A stretch of DNA of 6,451 nt from Nitrospinota bacterium (GTDB lineage Bacteria > JAUXIQ01): contig JAUXIQ010000121.1 of assembly GCA_030620925.1 (NCBI GenBank), positions 1-6,451 of the forward strand. Reading direction: 5' to 3'. Below the pieces are notes generated by a model, which had not been told where the DNA came from, searched no databases, and saw nothing but the letters and a program-made list of their open reading frames with translations. The translations under genes and the position numbers were made by a program. Positions 1-5,603 of this stretch are shown here, piece by piece. Numbering within the stretch: position 1 is the first letter of the stretch; each line of letters begins with the position of its first letter.

Positions 1-200
1 AACCAAAATGCTCTATTTGCAAGTGAAATAACCGACCGGTTGCCGGAGGACTTCATCAAAGTTTCACCACAAACCCTCTTAAACGTTTTGAAAAATTGCC
101 CGAACCATGTCTTCCGGTGATACCTGGAAGATGCTCCCACGGAACAGCGACCGCGCAGAGACCGACGCAGGGCGTGAGACGCTTCCAGCCGCCGACTCAC
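1..200 (-). other. Downstream region of the C45 gene; no firm gene, one open frame to the edge
   Basis: No terminator with a U-tract and no recognisable gene is visible. On the minus strand one frame is open without a stop from a GTG at 200, which overlaps the C45 stop codon as GTGA, through to position 1 (66 codons). It includes an ATG at 56 followed by MKSSGNRSVISLANRAFW, open at the edge. The first half is Arg-rich and looks non-coding, no Shine-Dalgarno precedes the ATG at 56, and I recognise no family. It may be the start of a next gene or nothing. Confidence 0.15.
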
Positions 201-1261
201 AACTCGTAGGTGTGGTACTCGTTCCGGCAGGGGTTCCCCACAGCCACGTGCATGAAGCCCGAAGCAGGCCGGGAAATCATAGAAGAGATGGTCTTCAAGG
301 TGGCCGACTCCGCCTCAGGGTCACTCAACTGATGTAGACAAATGGATTGAGGGTAGTTGTGGTGATCCTTGAGAATCTCCATCATGGTCTCCACGGAGAG
401 GGAGCCGCTGTGCTCTGTGAGCAGCTCTTTCATGCGTTTTGCTCTTATGGCCGTATCGGGATGCTCCGGCAGTAACTTGTCGTGCTCCATAAGCTCGGGG
501 ATCAAGTAATCATTGGCGTGGGCCAGGAAACCGTTTTCAGGGCGCAACACGCCGTCCCCCTCCACCAGCGTCTCCACATCGGCGATGACACCCGAGGCAT
601 GGGCCAGCACGTAGTTGCACGAAGAAGCCCGCCGGGCACGTCTGAGCTCGCTGATCGCCGCATCAACGCTCTCCTGTTCCAGCATCCTCCGGAAAAGGAC
701 GTAGCGCGGAACACCCTCGCGCCAGCCTCCTGAGTCCAGCGCGTTGACGGCCCAGCCCAGGCCGTAGGAGTTTATCCCGTTGTGCCCTAAGCTTCCGGCC
801 AGCGTGCAGCAGAGCATCCGCGGGCCGTCCTTGGGAGCCATATGCAGCATGATTCCCTGATCCTGGAAGCTTTCCGTCAGGTCTTGGTTCTGGCCCACCA
901 GGACCTCCCCTTCTATAGTCTCTTTCCCCAATATCGCGTAGCTGGTGCACTCCTGCCCGCCGGTTACGGGCTGGGTAAACTCCCCTCTGACCTGAAGCAT
1001 CAATATTTCTTCGAACGAGACGGCCGACCCCTCGGCTATGCCCTTCATTTCCTGATAGAGATGAGGCGCGAATTCTTCTATATATTTGTCGTAGGCCAGG
1101 GCTTGCTGGATAACCTCTTCACGAGACCACCCCTTGAGCTCCTTTGTCTCCGAATACATGGCCTCCACAAAGTGACGGATGCCCTGACAGCAGAGCTCGC
1201 CGTGCTGACGGCCCATCTCATAGTTTGTGCCGCTGACTTCTATCAAAGGGAATTTATCCAT
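197..1261 (-). CDS. C45-family autoproteolytic acyltransferase/hydrolase (penicillin-acyltransferase-like)
   Basis: A 354-residue member of peptidase family C45 (acyl-CoA:6-aminopenicillanic acid acyltransferase fold, Ntn hydrolase). The precursor is expected to cleave itself before the nucleophilic cysteine, here Cys105 in GGQECTSYAI, giving a roughly 104-residue alpha chain and a 250-residue beta chain. Other family features: N-terminal GTNYEMGRQHGE (11-22), VRGEF (91-95), VGQNQDLTE (122-130), GHNGINSYGLGWAVNALDS (159-177), NYVLAHASGVIADVE (216-230), LAHAND (246-251) and ILKDHHNYPQSICLH (296-310). There is no signal peptide, so it is probably cytosolic. Bacterial relatives hydrolyse or form amide bonds of varied small molecules; antibiotic synthesis should not be assumed. 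The ATG has GGGGAG 6 nt upstream. It follows the transporter gene by 152 bp, with its own promoter candidate, so it may be regulated separately. Family call is firm; substrate is unknown. Confidence 0.9.
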   Translation of the reverse strand: MDKFPLIEVSGTNYEMGRQHGELCCQGIRHFVEAMYSETKELKGWSREEVIQQALAYDKYIEEFAPHLYQEMKGIAEGSAVSFEEILMLQVRGEFTQPVTGGQECTSYAILGKETIEGEVLVGQNQDLTESFQDQGIMLHMAPKDGPRMLCCTLAGSLGHNGINSYGLGWAVNALDSGGWREGVPRYVLFRRMLEQESVDAAISELRRARRASSCNYVLAHASGVIADVETLVEGDGVLRPENGFLAHANDYLIPELMEHDKLLPEHPDTAIRAKRMKELLTEHSGSLSVETMMEILKDHHNYPQSICLHQLSDPEAESATLKTISSMISRPASGFMHVAVGNPCRNEYHTYEL

Positions 1262-1278
1262 TTCCGTCTCCCCACTGG

Positions 1279-1290
1279 ATAGTGAACTAT
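1279..1290. promoter_or_regulatory. Small dyad in the C45 leader
   Basis: ATAGT-GA-ACTAT, two perfect 5-bp arms around 2 bp, between the predicted transcription start (near 1299) and the Shine-Dalgarno of the C45 gene (1268-1273). It could be an operator, but AT-rich dyads of this size are common by chance. Confidence 0.18.
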
Positions 1291-1305
1291 AAATTTGTTT
1301 ATTAC

Positions 1306-1314
1306 ATTATAACA
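1306..1314 (-). promoter_or_regulatory. Extended -10 promoter candidate for the C45 gene
   Basis: Minus strand reads TGTTATAAT, a perfect extended -10 element (TGnTATAAT) for a housekeeping sigma factor, 45 bp before the C45 start codon. Transcription would begin near 1299, giving a leader of about 38 nt that includes the Shine-Dalgarno at 1268-1273. At the 17-bp spacing the -35 position (1329-1334, AGCGCA) does not match TTGACA, which is tolerated when the extended -10 is present. The motif match is seen; promoter activity is inferred. Confidence 0.5.
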
Positions 1315-1339
1315 GTTTCAGCCATCGCTGCGCTCTGAT

Positions 1340-1353
1340 CGTTGACTTCAACG
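1340..1353. promoter_or_regulatory. Inverted repeat, possible regulator site upstream of the C45 promoter
   Basis: CGTTGA-CT-TCAACG, two perfect 6-bp arms around 2 bp, centred about 47 bp upstream of the transcription start predicted from the -10 motif at 1306-1314. That placement would suit an activator or repressor site. The arms are short, and no protein is known to bind; a chance dyad is quite possible. Confidence 0.25.
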
Positions 1354-1413
1354 CTATTGCCAGACCCCCCTTCCGCTCCTTATATGTTCAGAGGGCCATA
1401 GGGCTCACGGGTT

Positions 1414-3039
1414 TTAACTTATAGCCCGACCGAAGTAGGAGGAGATTATCTTTTCGTTGTCCGTGAGGTTTTCCGCCCAATCTTCAAGCACTATTTCTCC
1501 CTGCCTCAGTATATATACGTATTGGGATATGCTCAGTGCGATATCCACGTTTTGCTCAACGATGAACAGTGTTGTGCCGTTCCTGTTAATTTCCACCAGT
1601 TTCTCAAAAATCTCTTCTACCAGGGCCGGGGCTAAACTCGCCGACGGTTCGTCCATGAGGAGCATGCTGGGATCGGACATCAGCGCCCTGCCGATGGCCA
1701 GCATCTGCTGCTCCCCTCCGCTCATGCTGATGGCTAGCTGCTTCCGGCGTTCTTTGAGGCGCGGGAAATAGGTGTAGACGCGCTGGTAGTCCTCCACGAT
1801 GCCCTTCTTATCACGCCGTCTGTAAGCACCCATCGCCAGGTTTTCTCCGACGTTGAGATAAGGGAAGACCTCCCTGTGTTGAGGCACCTGGACGATGCCC
1901 ATATTCACAATCTTGTGAGGGTGCTTGCGAGGGAGGCTTCTGCCGTTATATTCCATGCTCCCCTTCTTGACGCTAACCAAACCTGAGATGGCATTAAGGG
2001 TCGTGCTTTTGCCGGAGCCGTTTCCCCCCAGCAGGGCCACGATACCACCCTGCGGCACTTTAATAGATACGTTGCGCAGCACCTGCAGCTTGCCGTAATA
2101 GGCGTCTATGCCCCGCACCTTGAGGCCGATGAAGCCGTTCGTTTCTTCCTCCGTTCCCTCCAACGGAGGCTTTCCCGACCCGGCGGACGCGCCTACCAAT
2201 GAGTTTGCACTACGGTCCATGGTTTCCCCTACCTTGACCGCTCTTTCAGGCGCAGGCGCCCTGCCGAAGGCCTCCTTTGTGCCTCTGCCCAAATAGACGT
2301 CGATCACCTTGCGGTCGTCCTGGACCTCCTCCGGCCTCCCTTCGGAGAGGACCTGTCCGAAGTTGAGGACGGTTACACGGTCGGCGATGTCCATGACCAG
2401 CTTGGTCATGTGTTCCACCACTATGACGGCAAGGTTCCTCTGCTCCCGGTAATTGAAGAGGATATCCACAAACTGTCTGATCATTACCGGGCTCAGGCCG
2501 GCGGCCGGCTCATCGAGCAAAAGGAGCTTAGGGTCGAACACCAGCGCCCTGCCAAGCTCCAGAAGTTTCTGCTGTCCGAAAGAAAGGTCTCGGGCCAGGC
2601 GTCTGTGATAGCGATCCAGGCCGATAAGCTCGAGCATCTCCATGGCCCTCTCCAGGCACTCCTGCTCCAGACGACGGAAGCGTCGCCCGAAAAAAGCGGC
2701 GGAGAAGATATTGTATTTCTGATGATAGGTTTGGGAGACCATGAGGTTTTGCAGGACGGTCATGTTGGTGAACAGTTCCAGATTCTGAAAGGTCCTTCCC
2801 ACACCTTGCTCGGCCAGGTGATGAGGCTTGCATTTGAGCAGGTTTTTGCCGTCCAGGAAGATCGTCCCACCGTTCGGGTTATAGATACGGGAGACTATAT
2901 TCAACAGGGTTGACTTCCCGGAGCCGTTAGGGCCGATAAGACCGCGAATTTCGCCCCCCTGAACATGCATGTTCACACTATCCAGAGCTTTCAGTCCGCC
3001 GAACCTGATGGAGAGGTTTTCTATATCTAGCAGAGGCAC
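1414..3039 (-). CDS. Fused LivG-LivF ABC transporter ATPase (branched-chain amino acid type)
   Basis: One 541-residue chain carrying two complete ABC ATPase domains, normally separate proteins, that power a HAAT-type importer at the inner face of the membrane. Domain 1 (about 1-252) is LivG-like: Walker A GPNGSGKST (36-44), Q-loop Gln85, signature LSFGQQ (152-157), Walker B LLLLDEPAAGL (172-182) with Glu177, and H-loop His210. Domain 2 (about 304-541) is LivF-like: Walker A GGNGSGKST (338-346), Q-loop Gln387, signature MSGGEQQ (439-445), Walker B MLLMDEPSASLAP (459-471) with Glu464, and VEQN (494-497), the LivF form of the switch. Both sites look intact. A linker of about 50 residues, rich in Gly, Ser, Ala, Pro and Glu, joins them. 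The start is GTG with AAGGGA 7 nt upstream; an ATG 2 bp upstream is out of frame and stops after four codons. No permease or binding-protein gene is in the window, so the transported substrate is unknown. Confidence 0.93.
   Translation of the reverse strand: MPLLDIENLSIRFGGLKALDSVNMHVQGGEIRGLIGPNGSGKSTLLNIVSRIYNPNGGTIFLDGKNLLKCKPHHLAEQGVGRTFQNLELFTNMTVLQNLMVSQTYHQKYNIFSAAFFGRRFRRLEQECLERAMEMLELIGLDRYHRRLARDLSFGQQKLLELGRALVFDPKLLLLDEPAAGLSPVMIRQFVDILFNYREQRNLAVIVVEHMTKLVMDIADRVTVLNFGQVLSEGRPEEVQDDRKVIDVYLGRGTKEAFGRAPAPERAVKVGETMDRSANSLVGASAGSGKPPLEGTEEETNGFIGLKVRGIDAYYGKLQVLRNVSIKVPQGGIVALLGGNGSGKSTTLNAISGLVSVKKGSMEYNGRSLPRKHPHKIVNMGIVQVPQHREVFPYLNVGENLAMGAYRRRDKKGIVEDYQRVYTYFPRLKERRKQLAISMSGGEQQMLAIGRALMSDPSMLLMDEPSASLAPALVEEIFEKLVEINRNGTTLFIVEQNVDIALSISQYVYILRQGEIVLEDWAENLTDNEKIISSYFGRAIS
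2225..2235 (-). promoter_or_regulatory. Possible internal ribosome binding site for a LivF-only product
   Basis: Within the linker of the LivG-LivF fusion the minus strand reads AAGGTAGGGGA, 4 nt before an in-frame ATG at 2220 (residue Met274). Initiation there would give a 268-residue protein holding the whole LivF-like domain. Whether it is used cannot be told from sequence; linker purine content could create it by chance. Confidence 0.3.
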
Positions 3040-3046
3040 ATTAATT

Positions 3047-3052
3047 TCCCTT
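3047..3052 (-). promoter_or_regulatory. Ribosome binding site fixing the GTG start of the LivG-LivF fusion
   Basis: Minus strand AAGGGA, 7 nt before the GTG at 3039. No ATG in this frame lies between it and the LivG-like conserved start, and the nearby ATG at 3041 is in another frame with a stop after four codons. This supports GTG as the true start. Confidence 0.65.
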
Positions 3053-3088
3053 ATTACAAATAGTTTTATGGGTGGATCTGGAAGCCCT

Positions 3089-3649
3089 CTAATTCGCGTA
3101 GTTGTAGCCTGCGGAAAGGGCCTCCTGGTTGATGGTAAGGAAGCCGTCCTTTAAGACCGCTTCTTTGCTCTTGGTCATGGCGCTCGCCACCAACTCCAGG
3201 GGCAAAGCGCCGCTCAATTTGAGGTACTTGCCCAGAAGAACCAGGTTGGTTATCTTTATGGTGAGGATGGATTGGGCCATCTCGCTGGCGGGAACGGCTA
3301 TTACTTCAATGTCTTCTCGCCCCACCATCTCCGGGGACACCATACAGCTATCTATGATCAGCGTCCCCCCCGGCATCAGGCAGTCCCGGTATAAATCCAT
3401 GGCCACAGGGTCCATGATGACCAGTGTCCGCGGCCGGGCGACGAGCGGTGAAAGGATATTCTCATCGGAGAGGATGACGTAACAGACCACTCGCCCTCCA
3501 CGGGTATATGTGTCGTAAGAGGGGAGCCAGGAAACATGCTTATAGACGTTCGATCCCGCCTTGATCATCAGGTCCCCCATGGTAAGGACACCCTGCCCCC
3601 CGTAGCCTGCAATCACAAGCTCCATGGTCTCTTTTTCTTCTTCAGCCAT
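3089..3649 (-). CDS. korC: 2-oxoacid:ferredoxin oxidoreductase, gamma subunit (KorC/VorC-like)
   Basis: Gamma subunit (186 residues, normal length) that completes the alpha-beta-gamma enzyme. Seen: N-terminal GYGGQGVLTMGDLMIKAG, with GxGGQG at 15-20, the family signature; an RGG at 50-52 followed by a beta-strand-rich stretch; LVIMDPVAMDLY (76-87); and TNLVLLGKYLKLSGALP (134-150), the usual C-terminal helix region. The conserved loop before RGG, normally close to SYGPEMRGG in relatives I know, reads SYDTYTRGG here (44-52), a notable change. The ATG follows a very purine-rich stretch (G-run then AAGGAAAT), with a GC-only 4-bp stem just ahead of it. The gene lies 70 bp after beta and 49 bp before the transporter ATPase, on the same strand. 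Indolepyruvate oxidoreductase beta subunits share this fold, but the adjacent separate alpha and beta genes favour the Kor/Vor type. Confidence 0.88.
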   Translation of the reverse strand: MAEEEKETMELVIAGYGGQGVLTMGDLMIKAGSNVYKHVSWLPSYDTYTRGGRVVCYVILSDENILSPLVARPRTLVIMDPVAMDLYRDCLMPGGTLIIDSCMVSPEMVGREDIEVIAVPASEMAQSILTIKITNLVLLGKYLKLSGALPLELVASAMTKSKEAVLKDGFLTINQEALSAGYNYAN

Positions 3650-3659
3650 ATTTCCTTCC

Positions 3660-3671
3660 CCCCTTAAGGGG
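3660..3671 (-). repeat. CCCCTTAAGGGG palindrome in the OFOR gamma leader
   Basis: A perfect 12-bp palindrome ending about 10 bp upstream of the gamma start codon. In the transcript it can form a 4-bp all-GC stem with a UUAA loop. Its downstream arm belongs to a run of six G that leads straight into the Shine-Dalgarno (AAGG, 3654-3657), so the stem could partly mask ribosome binding. It has no U-tract, so it is not a terminator. Confidence 0.35.
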
Positions 3672-3719
3672 CAATTTTAAATCAGACTTTAAGTATACTG
3701 CGCCCTGCATCGTGCATCA

Positions 3720-4487
3720 TCATGTTATTTCATCGACGTTCTTGAACTCGCCCAGCTGATACTCCTCCATCATGGCTTTCTCCATCCAGTGGAACGCTTC
3801 ATCCGGCTTCTTCTTCCAGCCCGGAGGGCAGGTGCACAGGAACTCCACAAAACCGTATCCTATATTATCCATCTGCTTCTGGAAAGCGGCCTTGACCGCT
3901 TTCCTGGCCCCGGCGTAGTTCTTGAGATTGTTTATACCAACCCTGGCCGAGTAGGCGCAACCCCTTAAAGAGGCCATCATCTCCGCCATGTGAAGAGGGA
4001 AGCCCGATTGCGCCGGATCGCGCCCGTAAGGGGAAGTGGTGGTGACCTGCCCCTCTATTGTCGTAGGGCCCATCTGGCCACCCGTGTTACCGTAGCCTGC
4101 GTTGTTGAAAAAGATGGTGGTCAACTTTTCCCCACGGTTGACGGCGTTCAGCACGTCCCCCAGGCCGATGGCTCCCAGGTCTCCATCCCCCTGAAAGGTA
4201 AACACTATGGCTTCGCCGTAATAGGCCCTCTTTATGCCGGTGGCCACTCCGGGGGCCCGCCCGTGGGCGGTGCTTATCGTATCAACCTCCACTGCGCCGG
4301 CGGTCATGGCATGGCAGCCCACACCCACCACCCCTATGGCATTCTCCTGTATGCCCAGGTCGTCAATGGCTTCGCACACACACCGGGCCACCACGCCGTG
4401 CAAACAGCCCGGACAGGTCGGGAGCAAGGTATTGTTTATACAGTCCGGTGTGTCGCAGATTAGTTTGCGCTCATCTTCACCGCTCAT
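3720..4487 (-). CDS. korB: 2-oxoacid:ferredoxin oxidoreductase, beta subunit (TPP-binding, KorB-like)
   Basis: Catalytic beta subunit of 255 residues, which binds thiamine pyrophosphate and the [4Fe-4S] cluster. The TPP motif runs from GDGD (100-103) to NN (128-129). The CPGC motif gives Cys25 and Cys28, Cys59 lies in GVGCHA, and Cys220 precedes PPGW; these four are the likely cluster ligands by family pattern. The segment STAHGRAPGVATGIKRA (72-88) is typical of the family. The frame is open upstream to 4703, but those 72 residues lie inside the alpha gene, look like shadow sequence (Gly/Arg rich), and the family begins near the chosen Met. The chosen ATG overlaps the alpha stop as ATGA and has GGAGGAGGTG upstream (plus-strand 4499-4508), spaced 11 nt, a little long but workable with coupling. 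The gamma gene follows after 70 bp. Substrate class is unresolved (2-oxoglutarate, branched-chain 2-oxoacid or other). Confidence 0.93.
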   Translation of the reverse strand: MSGEDERKLICDTPDCINNTLLPTCPGCLHGVVARCVCEAIDDLGIQENAIGVVGVGCHAMTAGAVEVDTISTAHGRAPGVATGIKRAYYGEAIVFTFQGDGDLGAIGLGDVLNAVNRGEKLTTIFFNNAGYGNTGGQMGPTTIEGQVTTTSPYGRDPAQSGFPLHMAEMMASLRGCAYSARVGINNLKNYAGARKAVKAAFQKQMDNIGYGFVEFLCTCPPGWKKKPDEAFHWMEKAMMEEYQLGEFKNVDEIT

Positions 4488-5560
4488 AGCAGTTTTTTCA
4501 CCTCCTCCAGAATGGTATCGGGGAAGATCATGCCGTTGCAGTCGGGCATGTGGCGGGAGAAGACACCCATGAAATGCACCTCCGCACGTCCTTCCACCGC
4601 GCCCCTCACGTCCTCCACCATCTGACCCAGGTTGTCCTCGACAACCAGTATTTTCTTCACCCTGGAAGCCAGCTCCTCGATCTGCGGCTGGGGGAAGGGC
4701 CATAGCGTGATGGGCCTCAAAACACCCACCTTCAGCCCCTCTTCACGGGCAAGCTTACAGGCGCCCTTGGCCGCTCTGCCGCTGGAGCCGTAGGCCACTA
4801 TGGCCAGCTCCGCATCCTCCATGAACATGCTCTGAAAGCGTACTTCATCCCGCTTTATATTCTCGTATTTTTCATTGGTCCGTGCCAGCCACTCGTTGTA
4901 TATACCCACGATGCCCACCGCGCTGTGCACGTTAGCAGATTTCCCCTTGGGGGAGCGGTGGATTTTCAACGCCCAGCTTCTATCTTCGGGAGTCGGTCCG
5001 AAGTCTATGGTGCGCAGCTCCACGTCCTCTTTCATCTGGCCGATGATGGCGTCGGTGAGAACCAGTGCCGGGTTTCGGTATTTCTCTGCCAGGTAGAAAC
5101 CCAGTTGCACGAAGTCGAATATTTCCTGCACGCTGTCCGGCGCTAAAACTATGAGACGGTATTCCCCGTGCCCCCCTCCTTTGACCACCTGGTTGTAGTC
5201 CATCTGCGCGGTCTGGGTGCTGCCCGACCCGGGTCCCCCCCGTTGCACGTGCATGATGACGCAGGGCAGCTCGGCGGCGGCGATGTGCGAAATCCCCTCC
5301 TGCATGAGGCTGAATCCCGGGCTGGAGGTGGAAGTCATGGCCCTGATGCCGCAGGCGGCGGCCCCGTAAAGCATGTTGATGGAGGTGCACTCGCTCTCAG
5401 ACTGAACGAACTCGCCGCCCATCTGGGGCAGCTTTGCGGAGAAGTATTCCACCACGTCGCTCTGAGGGGTGATGGGATAGCCGAAGTAGTGCCGGCATCC
5501 CGCATACAACGCCCCCTCGGCGGCTGCAATGTTACCGGTTAACAGAACTTTCTCATCCAT
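4484..5560 (-). CDS. korA: 2-oxoacid:ferredoxin oxidoreductase, alpha subunit (KorA/VorB-like)
   Basis: Alpha subunit (358 residues) of a cytosolic enzyme that oxidatively decarboxylates a 2-oxoacid to acyl-CoA and CO2 while reducing ferredoxin. Motifs seen: YPITPQSD (28-35), a pyrimidine-domain hallmark of this family; the stretch TSTSSPGFSLMQEGIS (76-91); VQRGGPGSGSTQTAQMD (105-121), a form of the QRGGPS-TG motif; and in the C-terminal domain LRPITLWPFP (281-290) and VVEDNLGQMVEDV (306-318). Length and motifs match the roughly 350-residue subunits often labelled VorB (3-methyl-2-oxobutanoate) or KorA (2-oxoglutarate). The sequence alone does not choose between them, so the symbol is a class label. 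The ATG has GAGAAGG 7 nt upstream. The TGA overlaps the beta-subunit ATG by 4 bp (ATGA), implying translational coupling. No ferredoxin-like delta subunit lies next to it. Confidence 0.93.
   Translation of the reverse strand: MDEKVLLTGNIAAAEGALYAGCRHYFGYPITPQSDVVEYFSAKLPQMGGEFVQSESECTSINMLYGAAACGIRAMTSTSSPGFSLMQEGISHIAAAELPCVIMHVQRGGPGSGSTQTAQMDYNQVVKGGGHGEYRLIVLAPDSVQEIFDFVQLGFYLAEKYRNPALVLTDAIIGQMKEDVELRTIDFGPTPEDRSWALKIHRSPKGKSANVHSAVGIVGIYNEWLARTNEKYENIKRDEVRFQSMFMEDAELAIVAYGSSGRAAKGACKLAREEGLKVGVLRPITLWPFPQPQIEELASRVKKILVVEDNLGQMVEDVRGAVEGRAEVHFMGVFSRHMPDCNGMIFPDTILEEVKKLL
4499..4508 (-). promoter_or_regulatory. Ribosome binding site of the OFOR beta gene, inside the alpha gene
   Basis: Minus strand GGAGGAGGTG near the 3' end of the alpha gene, 11 nt before the beta ATG at 4487. 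A strong match to the anti-Shine-Dalgarno, at slightly long spacing. Together with the ATGA overlap it fixes the beta start well inside the longer open frame. Confidence 0.6.
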
Positions 5561-5603
5561 GTGTAAACCTTCTCACTCAAAATGTACATGAAGCGTGCAT
5601 TTA

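Noticed and set aside
30-50. CCGG-TTG-CCGG hairpin after the C45 gene as a terminator
   Set aside because: The stem is only 4 bp and no U-tract follows on the minus strand; not enough to call.
842-1282. 146-codon plus-strand frame opposite the C45 gene
   Set aside because: Shadow of the well-supported C45 gene; the translation has no recognisable domain and no supported start site.
1303-1326. Eight-codon mini-frame (ATG GCT GAA ACT GTT ATA ATG TAA) ahead of the C45 gene, as a leader peptide
   Set aside because: It has no Shine-Dalgarno and it contains the -10 motif itself, so it would not be in a transcript started there.
1414-3039. Reading the two-ABC-domain protein as an ABC-F translation factor or a sugar-importer ATPase with twin domains
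   Set aside because: The Liv-type hallmarks (first-domain TFQN and DEPAAGLSP, second-domain VEQN and QVPQH) and the order LivG then LivF fit the branched-chain-amino-acid class; the ABC-F inter-domain linker and the RbsA-type pattern are absent.
3990-4463. 157-codon plus-strand frame opposite the OFOR beta gene
   Set aside because: Antisense to the TPP-binding and CPGC motifs of a clear beta subunit; a GC-driven shadow frame.
4488-4703. N-terminal extension of the OFOR beta gene by 72 residues
   Set aside because: It lies inside the alpha gene in another frame, is Gly/Arg rich with no family similarity, and the ATG at 4487 has the ATGA overlap and a nearby strong Shine-Dalgarno.
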